Source: Myxococcus stipitatus (GTDB taxonomy: Bacteria > Myxococcota > Myxococcia > Myxococcales > Myxococcaceae). Taken from it: a DNA stretch of 64,000 bases. Below, in pieces: positions 17,993-27,630 of this stretch; position 1 is the first letter of the stretch, and every line of letters begins with the position of its first letter. The notes beneath the pieces were generated by a model. It worked only from the letters and a program-made list of their open reading frames with translations, did no database searches and had not been told where the DNA came from. The stretch spans positions 744,001-808,000 of the forward strand of contig NZ_JAKCFI010000002.1 in NCBI RefSeq assembly GCF_021412625.1. The letters are read 5' to 3'. Made by a program: the position numbers and the translations under genes.

Positions 17993-19270
17993 ATGCGCAA
18001 CCCACTCTCCCTTGTCCTGACTGCCTTGATGTCGGGTTCGCTCGCCGTCGCCCAGCCCGTCGAGGTGCAGCCCACGGTGGAGTCGACGCCCGGCGCCACC
18101 GCGCTCAGCGGCACCATCCAGGACGTCGCGCTGTCGGTCGCCTCGGACGACGCGGGCGTCAGCCTGCTCATCACCGCGTATGGGAATGCGGGCCTCATCA
18201 CGTATGGCACGGATGGGCAGCCCATCGAATCCGAGCTGGCGGATGGGCCGACCTGGGCCGTCGCGGTGCGGGATGGATTCCTGCTCGATGGGGTCAATCG
18301 GACTCTGGCCGTGACGGCCAACTCGAACTTCAACGGGCTGGCGGCGTACGTGGTGGATGATCGGGCGGCCGACAAGCTCTCCCGTCTCGGGTTCGGCTTC
18401 GTCACCGGGGCGCAGTTCTCCAGCGTGGCGCTCTATCGCAGCCCGAGGACGGGGGCCTTCCATGTGTTCGCGGCGACGGACGGGGGCACCGTCCACCAGT
18501 ACACACTCGACGGTGGGGATGGTGGGGTTGGCGCCACCCTGGTGCGGACGCTCTCCGTGACGCGCGGGGTGAATGGCCTGGCGGTGGATGACGAGGCGAG
18601 CGCCCTGTTCGTCATCGAACGCGGCACGGCCATCTGGCGATATGGGGCGGAGCCGGACGACACGACGGAGCGGGTGCAGGTCGTCGAACTCGGTGGGACG
18701 GCCCCGCTGTCCGCGAACGTCAACCGCCTGGGGCTGTACCGCTCGGGCGCGTCCAACGGCTACCTGATGGCCGCGGACACGACGGAGGGGACGTTCGCCG
18801 TCATCGACCGTCGCAGCCTGTCGTTCGTGGGGACGTTCCGCATGGTCGCGACGGATGGTGGCATCGACGCCATCTCCGCGAACGGGGCGCGAGGCCTCGC
18901 GGTGACGTCGCTGCTGGCGGGGGATGGCTTCCCCCATGGCCTCTTCGTCGGCGTGGACAGCGACAACGGTGATGGCGTGGGCAACCTCAAGCTGGCGCCC
19001 TGGCCGGCGGTGGCCGACGCCTTCACGCCGCCCCTCATCGGCGGCACGCAGCAGTCGGACGGTGGCTCCGACGGGGGCACGGACGGGGGCTCCTCCGACG
19101 GAGGGCGGGATGGCGGCGGCCCTTCCCCGGGGCAGCCTTCGGGCGGTGGCCAATCCCCCATCGACGACGACAGCTCGGGTTGCACGTGCGGCGCGGTGTC
19201 CGTGCCCGGCAGTGTGCTCCTCGGGCTGCTGACCCTGGGGTTGGCGGGGCGTCGTCGGCGACGGGACTGA
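17993..19270 (+). CDS. Secreted phytase-like beta-propeller with MYXO-CTERM tail
   Basis: Beta-propeller phytases release phosphate from phytate outside the cell. The 425-residue protein has a signal peptide (1-20) and a propeller with blade motifs of that family: GLAVDDEASALFVIERGTAI, GYLMAADTTEGTFAVIDR and the final GLAVTS...FPHGLFVGVDSDN. A Gly/Ser/Asp linker (about 350-380) leads to Cys397/Cys399, a hydrophobic helix and five Arg, the MYXO-CTERM signal for surface sorting in myxobacteria. The first blades are divergent and active phytase is not proven. It lies 45 bp upstream of a 5'-nucleotidase, so both may serve phosphate scavenging. Confidence 0.82.
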   Translation: MRNPLSLVLTALMSGSLAVAQPVEVQPTVESTPGATALSGTIQDVALSVASDDAGVSLLITAYGNAGLITYGTDGQPIESELADGPTWAVAVRDGFLLDGVNRTLAVTANSNFNGLAAYVVDDRAADKLSRLGFGFVTGAQFSSVALYRSPRTGAFHVFAATDGGTVHQYTLDGGDGGVGATLVRTLSVTRGVNGLAVDDEASALFVIERGTAIWRYGAEPDDTTERVQVVELGGTAPLSANVNRLGLYRSGASNGYLMAADTTEGTFAVIDRRSLSFVGTFRMVATDGGIDAISANGARGLAVTSLLAGDGFPHGLFVGVDSDNGDGVGNLKLAPWPAVADAFTPPLIGGTQQSDGGSDGGTDGGSSDGGRDGGGPSPGQPSGGGQSPIDDDSSGCTCGAVSVPGSVLLGLLTLGLAGRRRRRD

Positions 19271-19315
19271 TGCGCGTTGCCAGGGCGCCCCGGGCGCGGT
19301 GAAGTGCGGCCGCGC

Positions 19316-21106
19316 ATGCGTTCCTCGCACCCTCTCTTCCTCGCGCTCGCGACCCTGACCGTCGCCTGCGCCACCCCGCCTCCGCCCACGTCCACACCGG
19401 TGGACACCGCTCCGGTGAGGCTCACCCTCGTCGGCATCAACGACTTCCATGGCCAGGTCGAGCCGCACCGCACGCGCTTCCTGGATGGGAAGGTCCTGGA
19501 GCAGGGCGGCGCCGCGACGCTCTCCGCGTACCTGCGGGTGCTGCGCGCGGACAACCCCGACGGGGTGGTGGTGCTGGATGGGGGGGACCTCTTCCAGGGG
19601 ACGCTGGCCTCCAACCTGACCGAGGGCGCCGTCGTCGTCGACGTCTACAACCACCTGGGGTTCGCGGCGGCGGCCATCGGCAACCACGAGTTCGACTATG
19701 GCCCGGTGGGGCCCTCCCCCGTGGCGTCGGACTCCAGCGCGGATCCGCTGGGCGCGCTCAAGGCCCGCGTGAGGCAGGCGCGCTTCCCGTTCCTCTCCGC
19801 CAACCTCAAGGACGCGGTCACCGGCAGGACCCCCGAGTGGTTGGGGAATGACGGGACGCACCTGCTCACCGTGAAGGGCGTCCGCGTGGGCGTGCTGGGC
19901 CTCACCACGGAGTCCACCCCCAGCGTCACCAACCCCGCCAACGTGTCCTCGCTGCGCTTCGCGCCCCTGGCCTCCTCCGCGCTCGAGGCGGCCCGCTCCC
20001 TGCGCGAGCGTGGCGCGGAGGTGGTGGTGGCCGTGGCGCACGCGGGCGGCAAGTGCGCGGACCTGACGAATCCGCGCGACACGTCGAGCTGCGAGCGCGG
20101 CGACGCCGAAATCATCGACATGCTGGAGAAGCTCCCTCCGGGCACGTTGGACGCCGTGGTCGCGGGCCACACCCACCAGGTGATGGGCCACTTCATCGCG
20201 GGCGTGCCCGTCATCGAGACGACGGGCCAGGCGCGCTCGCTGGGCGTGGTGGAGCTGTTCGTGGACCCGGTCCGCCGCCGCGTGGACCCCGCGCTCACGC
20301 GCATCCAGGCCGCCATTCCCCTGTGCGGCCACGTGGAGGCGGCCTCCTGGAGCTGTGATGGCCACAAGGTGGGCGTGCGGGAGCAGGGGACGCTGGTGCC
20401 GGCGGAGTTCATGGGCAAGCCGCTCTTCCCCGACGAAGCCGTCCACGACCTGCTGGCGCCGACGCTGGCGAAGGTGGCGCAGGCCCAGGGGCGCGCGTCT
20501 GGCGTGTCGTGCGCGGGGCCGCTGGCGCGCGGCTACACGGAGGAGGGCGCCCTGGGCAACGTCATCGCGGACGCGCTGCGGGAGGCCGCCGGCGCCGACG
20601 TGGCCATCATGAACCCCGGGGGCATCCGCGCCGACCTGCCGGCGGGGCCGCTGTCCTTCGGCCACGTCTACCAGGCGCTGCCCTTCGACAACACCGTGGC
20701 GGTGCTCACCCTCAGCGGCGACGAGCTGCGGCGGCTCCTGGAGCTGGCCCATGGCTGGGAGCGGGGCATGGTGTTCGCCGTCTCGGGGCTGGAGTTGACC
20801 CTGGCCCGCTGCCCGGGGCCGACGCGGCTGCGGGCGGTGACGCTGACCGGGGGCATCCCCCTGGAGCCCACCCGGCGCTATCGCGTGGCCCTCCCGGACT
20901 TCCTGGCCCGCGGCGGCGACGGCCTGGAGGGGGTGACGCGGCCGCTGCCCCCCGAACGGGCGGTGCTGGCCCCCATCCGGGGCATGGACCTGCGCCAGGC
21001 GTTGATCGCCTACGGCGAGTCCCACGGGGGCATCCTCCCCGCCCCGACCGTGGGCCGCGTGCGCTACAGCGGCGTCGCGACGGAGTGCCCCACCGCGTCC
21101 CGGTAG
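19316..21106 (+). CDS. 5'-nucleotidase / UshA-like lipoprotein (copy 1)
   Basis: UshA-type enzymes hydrolyse nucleotides and UDP-sugars in the periplasm. The 596-residue protein has a lipoprotein-like signal peptide (TVAC, Cys18), the metallophosphoesterase motifs NDFHGQ, GGDLFQGT, GNHEFDYG and GHTHQV, and the C-terminal substrate domain with GNVIADAL, NPGGIRADL and ALPFDNTV. ATG 19316 starts exactly at the signal peptide. It follows the phytase-like gene closely on the same strand. A paralogue with the same layout lies at 45668..47503 on the other strand. Confidence 0.9.
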   Translation: MRSSHPLFLALATLTVACATPPPPTSTPVDTAPVRLTLVGINDFHGQVEPHRTRFLDGKVLEQGGAATLSAYLRVLRADNPDGVVVLDGGDLFQGTLASNLTEGAVVVDVYNHLGFAAAAIGNHEFDYGPVGPSPVASDSSADPLGALKARVRQARFPFLSANLKDAVTGRTPEWLGNDGTHLLTVKGVRVGVLGLTTESTPSVTNPANVSSLRFAPLASSALEAARSLRERGAEVVVAVAHAGGKCADLTNPRDTSSCERGDAEIIDMLEKLPPGTLDAVVAGHTHQVMGHFIAGVPVIETTGQARSLGVVELFVDPVRRRVDPALTRIQAAIPLCGHVEAASWSCDGHKVGVREQGTLVPAEFMGKPLFPDEAVHDLLAPTLAKVAQAQGRASGVSCAGPLARGYTEEGALGNVIADALREAAGADVAIMNPGGIRADLPAGPLSFGHVYQALPFDNTVAVLTLSGDELRRLLELAHGWERGMVFAVSGLELTLARCPGPTRLRAVTLTGGIPLEPTRRYRVALPDFLARGGDGLEGVTRPLPPERAVLAPIRGMDLRQALIAYGESHGGILPAPTVGRVRYSGVATECPTASR

Positions 21107-21129
21107 CGTCCGCCCCGGTCGAAAATTCG

Positions 21130-21214
21130 CCCCGGAGCTGATCCGCTGTGGCTGGACTGGGGCGGCAACCCTCGGAAAGATCAGCGGAAACGCTCCGGGG
21201 CCGATTTTTCGGCC
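21130..21214 (+). promoter_or_regulatory. Structured intergenic element with nested and alternative stems
   Basis: Arms CCCCGGAG (21130..21137) and CTCCGGGG (21193..21200) pair, and the adjacent CTGATC (21138..21143) pairs with GATCAG (21179..21184). TCCGCTG (21142..21148) could instead pair with CAGCGGA (21182..21188), so two folds compete. A second perfect hairpin, GGCCGA-TTTT-TCGGCC, covers 21199..21214 and shares bases with the first closing arm. The element lies 24 bp after the nucleotidase stop and 117 bp before the CxxC gene. It may be a terminator complex or an RNA leader. I recognise no known riboswitch. Confidence 0.5.
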
Positions 21215-21330
21215 TGGGATCAGTTTCCAACGGAGGGAAGAGTCCTTACTCTAGGGTGCGCGAGTGCCCGTGCCGAGGTGGCCCCAGTCAGGACTGCGTG
21301 CATGGGTACCCGAGAGCGGGAGGGACCGAC

Positions 21331-21726
21331 ATGCTCTACAAAGTGACCCCGATGATGACGCCGCCGCCGGAGAAGGCGAAGCCGCGTGAACCGGGGCAGG
21401 CCCAGCCGCGCAAGCGGCGCAAGTCCGCCGTCTACGACGCGGATGGCCACGAAGTGCTCATCTCGCTGATGTGCATCAAGTGCCGCACGCTGAAGCCGCT
21501 GGCCCAGTTCGGGCTGCGGAAGATGGCGGATGGCGCCATCCGGAACCAGCCCTGGTGCCGCACGTGCCGCTCGGGCGCGGGCACCAAGAAGCCCAAGGCG
21601 AGCAAGGACGCCGCCGCGAGCTCCGAAGAGGGCGGCCCCGTCCTCCAGGTGGTCGAGGGCGCGTCGGCGCCGAAGGACTCCGTCGAGCCCGCCGCTCCGG
21701 TTCCGCCCTCCGCCGCTCAGGGCTGA
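21331..21726 (+). CDS. Small CxxC-CxxC (zinc-ribbon-like) protein
   Basis: The 131-residue cytoplasmic protein has a basic Pro/Lys-rich start and one core with two CxxC pairs: CIKC, then about 22 residues including QFGLRKMADGAIRNQPW, then CRTC. This spacing and the N-x-P-W-C-x-x-C ending resemble the zinc-binding half of endonuclease VII/HNH-type proteins, but no catalytic His motif follows. The tail is low-complexity Ala/Pro/Ser. ATG 21331 is supported by GGGAGGG at 21318..21324. A nucleic-acid-binding role is possible but inferred. Confidence 0.65.
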   Translation: MLYKVTPMMTPPPEKAKPREPGQAQPRKRRKSAVYDADGHEVLISLMCIKCRTLKPLAQFGLRKMADGAIRNQPWCRTCRSGAGTKKPKASKDAAASSEEGGPVLQVVEGASAPKDSVEPAAPVPPSAAQG

Positions 21727-21899
21727 GTCCGCCGCCGCGCCAACTGCTTCCCGTGACCGACGGTGGTGGGCGAGCCACCGCCTGGAGGGGTATTCCCTGG
21801 CTCGGCGTTCCGACCACCGCTCGTTCCATGTCCGGGCGGCGGGCCCCGGTCCGCCCACGCACCGGAGTCGAGGTGCCTGGGCCCGTCGCGCCGGTCCGT

Positions 21900-24677
21900 C
21901 TACGAGAGCCGCAGCCCCGCGGGGAGCGTGTCGCCCAGCGCCCGCGCTTCGTCCGCGGCCTCCAGCGCCACCACCTCGCGCACCATGCGCACCCACGTCT
22001 CCGAGGCCTTGGCCGCGACGAGGGCCTCGGCGGTGCGCTCGCGCAGCGCCGGGTCGATGTCTCGCGTCCGGTCCCCCGTGAGGCGGGCGAGCTGCGCGGC
22101 CGCGAACGGCGCGCCGTCGATCTTCCGCAAGTCCAGCTTCAGCAGCAGCGACAGCCACGCCTCGGCGGTCTCCACGTCCACCACCTTGTGGCCGCTGCCA
22201 TAGAGGGGAACGCGCGCGCCCAGCCGGCCCAGGGCCCAGGCCCAGGGGCCGCCGGACTTCGCCTCGGCCTCCAGGCGCGCGGCGATCCACCGGCCCACCT
22301 CGGCCTTGTCCCCCGGGGACAGGTGCTCCAGCGAGGCCGCGGTGCGGACCATCTCCTCCAGTCCCTCCGGCTGGATGCCCTTGAGCTTGCCGGGAGCGGG
22401 CGCGTCGGGCGGCACCCTCCGGGCGAGGTGCGGCTGGAGATAGGCGTAGAGCTTCTGCTGCTGGGCCTCCGTGAGTCCGCCGGAGACGCGGCGCCACATG
22501 ACCCAGAACTCCGTCCACACCGCCTTGTCGGTGTGGTGCTGCGCCAGCGCCTCGAACAGGCCGAAGGTCTGCTCCGCGCGCCACCCATCCAGCGGGTAGC
22601 CGAAGCCGGGGCGCAGGGTGAAGCCGGCCAGGCTGTAGAAGACGCGCTCGTGGTCCTCGCTGCGCCGCCGCTTGCTGGCGCCCGCGAACAGGGTGCTCCA
22701 CATCTCCCGGAGCACCGGCACCCGCCACGTGTCGCGCGGACCGAGCGCCTTCTCCAACGTGCGCGACAGCTGCTTCACGTCCTTGGGCCCCAGGGGCAGG
22801 GGCTTGTTGCCGTAGACGCGCTCGATGTTCTCCTTCGCCTCCGCGAAGCGCGCCGGCATGGACTCGGTGACGGTCAGCTCGTGCGAGCCGCCGGTGCCGC
22901 GCAGCTCGAACTCCAGCCGCCAGCGCTCGTCCGCCACGTCGGAGACGCAGTACAGCTCCAGCGTGCCGATCTCCGTCAGCGCCGCCTGGAGGTGCACCGG
23001 CACGTCCGCCACCTTCCCCGTGGCGCCCTTGAGCAGCGTGTGGATGGGGGGCAGGGGCTTGAGGTCCTCGGCCAGCGGGACGAGGTCTCCGGGCTTGTCG
23101 ATGCGGTCGCTCGTCGTCGAGTAGAGCTGGAACTGGACGGGCCGTCCCAGGGTGAGGGTGAAGGGGCGCTCGCCCAGGTCGACCTTCTGCCCTTCCTCGA
23201 AGCCGCGCGGGATGAGGCACAGCGCGGGCTGCTCCGCGCTGTCCGCCGGACGCTGGAGGCCCACGTAGTACGCGCGCGCCGCGCCTCCGCCGATGCGCAG
23301 GCCGTGGCCGCGGCGCACCAGGCCGTAGTACGCCGCGCCGCGCGCCACGGCCAGCTCCAGCGATTCGTGGCGCAGCAGGGGGATGCGCGGGGCCTGGGGC
23401 CACCACGCGGAGACGGCCTCCACCAGCCGGTCCGAAATCCAGGGCGAGTTGAAGACGCCACCGTTGAGGAGGATGGCGTCGGGGCGGGGGAGGGCGCCCT
23501 CGGACGGGGACGTCTCCCCCAGCGCCGCGAAGCCCGCCGCCGCGTGCTGCGCGAGGAAGGCGGCCAGGTGCCGCGTCACCGCCGCGTCCTGCACGTACGG
23601 CAGCCCCAGCTCCTGGAGCGCCATGCGCGCGGCGCGCCGGGGGCGGTCGGTGGGCGCGGTGCGCGGGAAGAAGCCATCCAGCACCAGCGCCTGGGCCTCG
23701 TCGCGAGACAGCTCCGATGACAGCGTCCCGCCCAGCAGCCGGCTTCCCTCGCCCACCAACGACACGCCGTGCTTCTCCGGCGGCGCCTTGCCCAGCAGCG
23801 ACTCCTTGGCGGCGCGGGCGGCCTGGATGGCCTGCGTCCACTGCGTGGCGGACAGGCGGCGCCCATCCGGGAAGAGCTTCTCCTCCAGCCGGCGCGCCAG
23901 CGCGGCGTCCATGTTGTCGCCGCCCAGCATCAGGTGGTCGCCCACCGCCAGCCGCCGCAGCATGGGGCCCTCGGGGGACACCCCCGCGTGGACCAGCGTG
24001 AAGTCCGTGGTGCCGCCACCCACGTCCACCACCAGCACCAGCCGCACGTCCGCGAGCGTCCGCGCCAGGTCGGAGCGGTGGCGCGCGGTGTAGTCATAGA
24101 AGGCAGCCTGGGGCTCCTCGAGGAGCGTGAACTTCTCCAGGCCGGCCTTGCGCGCGGCGCTCACCGTGAGGGCCCGGGCGGACTCGTCGAACGAGGCGGG
24201 GACGGTGATGACCACCTCCTGCTTGGCCAGCGGCGCGTCCGGGTGCGCGAAGTCCCAGGCGCGCGCCATGTGCGTCAGCAGCAGGGCGCTGGCGTCGACG
24301 GGGGACAGCTTGTGCACGTCGGCGGGGGCGCCCCACGGGAGGATGGGGGCGGAGCGGTCCACCCCGGGGTGGCACAGCCAGCTCTTGGCGCTGGCCACCA
24401 GGCGCCCCGGCACGCGCGCGCCCTGCCAGCGGGCCAGCTCGCCCACCACGTAGGGCCCTCCGTCATCGCCCCAGGGCAGCCGCAGCGAGTCGGCGCTCAG
24501 CTCGTGGCCCGCGGGCACGTACACGGTGGAGGGCAGCAGCGCCCGGGGCGCCACCTCTCCCTGCCGCACGAGCTGGGGAATGGAGAAGTCCTCCACGGGC
24601 GCGCTCGCGCCCCGGGTGGGGTCCACGGACGCCACCGCGCAGTGGGTGGTGCCCAGGTCGATGCCGACGATTCGCAT
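21900..24677 (-). CDS. Hsp70-family ATPase with long C-terminal extension
   Basis: The 925-residue protein has the Hsp70 nucleotide-binding domain: GIDLGTTHCAV (phosphate 1), TVPASFDESAR, LLEEPQAAFYDY (connect region) and VVDVGGGTTDFTL (phosphate 2). A GTLELYCVSD segment near 600 resembles the end of its partner's C-terminal domain. The remaining 300 residues are helical and unassigned. It is the last gene of the operon, 25 bp after the other Hsp70 gene, with GGAGG just before ATG 24677. Such Hsp70s differ from housekeeping DnaK. Client and co-chaperones are unknown, and no dnaJ or grpE is in the window. Confidence 0.88.
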   Translation of the reverse strand: MRIVGIDLGTTHCAVASVDPTRGASAPVEDFSIPQLVRQGEVAPRALLPSTVYVPAGHELSADSLRLPWGDDGGPYVVGELARWQGARVPGRLVASAKSWLCHPGVDRSAPILPWGAPADVHKLSPVDASALLLTHMARAWDFAHPDAPLAKQEVVITVPASFDESARALTVSAARKAGLEKFTLLEEPQAAFYDYTARHRSDLARTLADVRLVLVVDVGGGTTDFTLVHAGVSPEGPMLRRLAVGDHLMLGGDNMDAALARRLEEKLFPDGRRLSATQWTQAIQAARAAKESLLGKAPPEKHGVSLVGEGSRLLGGTLSSELSRDEAQALVLDGFFPRTAPTDRPRRAARMALQELGLPYVQDAAVTRHLAAFLAQHAAAGFAALGETSPSEGALPRPDAILLNGGVFNSPWISDRLVEAVSAWWPQAPRIPLLRHESLELAVARGAAYYGLVRRGHGLRIGGGAARAYYVGLQRPADSAEQPALCLIPRGFEEGQKVDLGERPFTLTLGRPVQFQLYSTTSDRIDKPGDLVPLAEDLKPLPPIHTLLKGATGKVADVPVHLQAALTEIGTLELYCVSDVADERWRLEFELRGTGGSHELTVTESMPARFAEAKENIERVYGNKPLPLGPKDVKQLSRTLEKALGPRDTWRVPVLREMWSTLFAGASKRRRSEDHERVFYSLAGFTLRPGFGYPLDGWRAEQTFGLFEALAQHHTDKAVWTEFWVMWRRVSGGLTEAQQQKLYAYLQPHLARRVPPDAPAPGKLKGIQPEGLEEMVRTAASLEHLSPGDKAEVGRWIAARLEAEAKSGGPWAWALGRLGARVPLYGSGHKVVDVETAEAWLSLLLKLDLRKIDGAPFAAAQLARLTGDRTRDIDPALRERTAEALVAAKASETWVRMVREVVALEAADEARALGDTLPAGLRLS

Positions 24678-24702
24678 ACACCTCCAGTAGCCGGTCGGCG
24701 TT

Positions 24703-26565
<1,863 letters not shown>

Positions 26566-26627
26566 ATCGGGCTTGAACTCCTTCAGGGGCTCCCTTTTGT
26601 CCGAGGGATGTGTCGTCGAGGCGACGC

Positions 26628-27239
26628 TCAGGCGAGCTCGACCTCAGCGGGAGCGAGCACTCGCGCGTCCATGGCCGCGCTCACCGTGGGGAAGCGCACC
26701 TCGGTGGCCACCCATCCGTGGTGCCGCAGCGTGCCTGCGTGGGGCGGCTGCCCCGTCACGTTGCCGGTGAGGCGGATGCGCTGGGCGTCGAACCCGGCGG
26801 GCACCGTCAACCGGTCTCCCTCCGCCTGGGGCACCACCGGCTGGAGGGTGAGGTACTGGCCGAGCACCTTGCGGCACCCCTCGTGGACGGTGCGCGAGGC
26901 GGCGCCCACCTCGGCGTCCGAGTAGGCGGCCACGTTCTCCTGGAGGAAGTCCACCAGCCGGCCCTCGCGCTGGAGCATCCCCAGCAGGGACAGGGCGCTG
27001 GCGTGGGCGCGCTCCGGAGGCAGCTCGACCGGCTTCACCTCCTTGGGAGGCTCGGCCCCGGGCGGCGCCGCCGGGGCGGGCGCTCCGGAGGGGAGGGCGT
27101 GGAGCTGCCCGGCGTCATAGGCCCGGCTGGCGGGGAGGACGGCCCGGGCGAAGTCGCGGGAGACGAGGCAGCGCCAGAAGCAGAGCCAGGCGAGCCAGAA
27201 GCGCGCGAAGAACGACAGGGAGGCAGGCTGGTCGGTCAT
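26628..27239 (-). CDS. DUF2760 protein, first gene of the Hsp70 operon
   Basis: The 203-residue protein has an amphipathic/hydrophobic first 30 residues (FFARFWLAWLCFWRCL), a variable Pro/Ala-rich part and a conserved C-terminal domain with LLGMLQREGRLVDFL, YSDAEVGAA, VHEGCRKVL and LRHHGWVATEV, the DUF2760 pattern. Its function is unknown; its constant neighbour is an Hsp70 in many proteobacteria as I recall, so it probably acts as a partner or adaptor. The ATG at 27239 is used. It is separated from the tRNA terminator by 65 bp, which must hold the operon promoter. Confidence 0.85.
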   Translation of the reverse strand: MTDQPASLSFFARFWLAWLCFWRCLVSRDFARAVLPASRAYDAGQLHALPSGAPAPAAPPGAEPPKEVKPVELPPERAHASALSLLGMLQREGRLVDFLQENVAAYSDAEVGAASRTVHEGCRKVLGQYLTLQPVVPQAEGDRLTVPAGFDAQRIRLTGNVTGQPPHAGTLRHHGWVATEVRFPTVSAAMDARVLAPAEVELA

Positions 27240-27304
27240 CGGCTCCGGATAACAAAGCCCGCCTGCTTTGCAATTCGGCAGTCGCTGGAATTGCCCCAAA
27301 TGCA

Positions 27305-27334
27305 AAGGGCCTCACGGTTTCCCGTGAGGCCCTT
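27305..27334 (-). terminator. Strong terminator of tRNA-Ala
   Basis: A perfect stem of 13 bp (AAGGGCCTCACGG with CCGTGAGGCCCTT) with a 4-base loop lies 11 bases beyond the tRNA 3' end. Short T runs flank it on both strands, so it could act in both directions. Confidence 0.85.
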
Positions 27335-27345
27335 CGTTTTCAGCG

Positions 27346-27421
<76 letters not shown>

Positions 27422-27630
27422 ACATGGGGACTACACCTGCTATGTGCGACCGGGGTCGCGTCCGGCGGTTTGGGGCCGCCGAAGTGGAACGGGCTAGTAC
27501 CGGACCCCTCCCCGCCTGTCAAGCGCAAGCCGTAGGCCCTCATCCGGCTGATTGACGTGTCGCGCAGCGGGTGCCATAAAAACCCCTCTTCTCCGGTGTA
27601 CCCTTCCCGCCCGGTGCCCCTTCCCCGGTA

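Noticed and set aside
17972..21025. Thousand-codon open frame on the minus strand opposite the phytase-like and nucleotidase genes
   Set aside because: The translation is Arg/His/Gly-rich without motifs and covers two well-supported genes with signal peptides and catalytic motifs.
21761..21780. Hairpin CGGTGG...CCACCG between the CxxC gene and the Hsp70 gene
   Set aside because: Only 6 bp with an 8-base loop; such stems are frequent by chance at this GC content.
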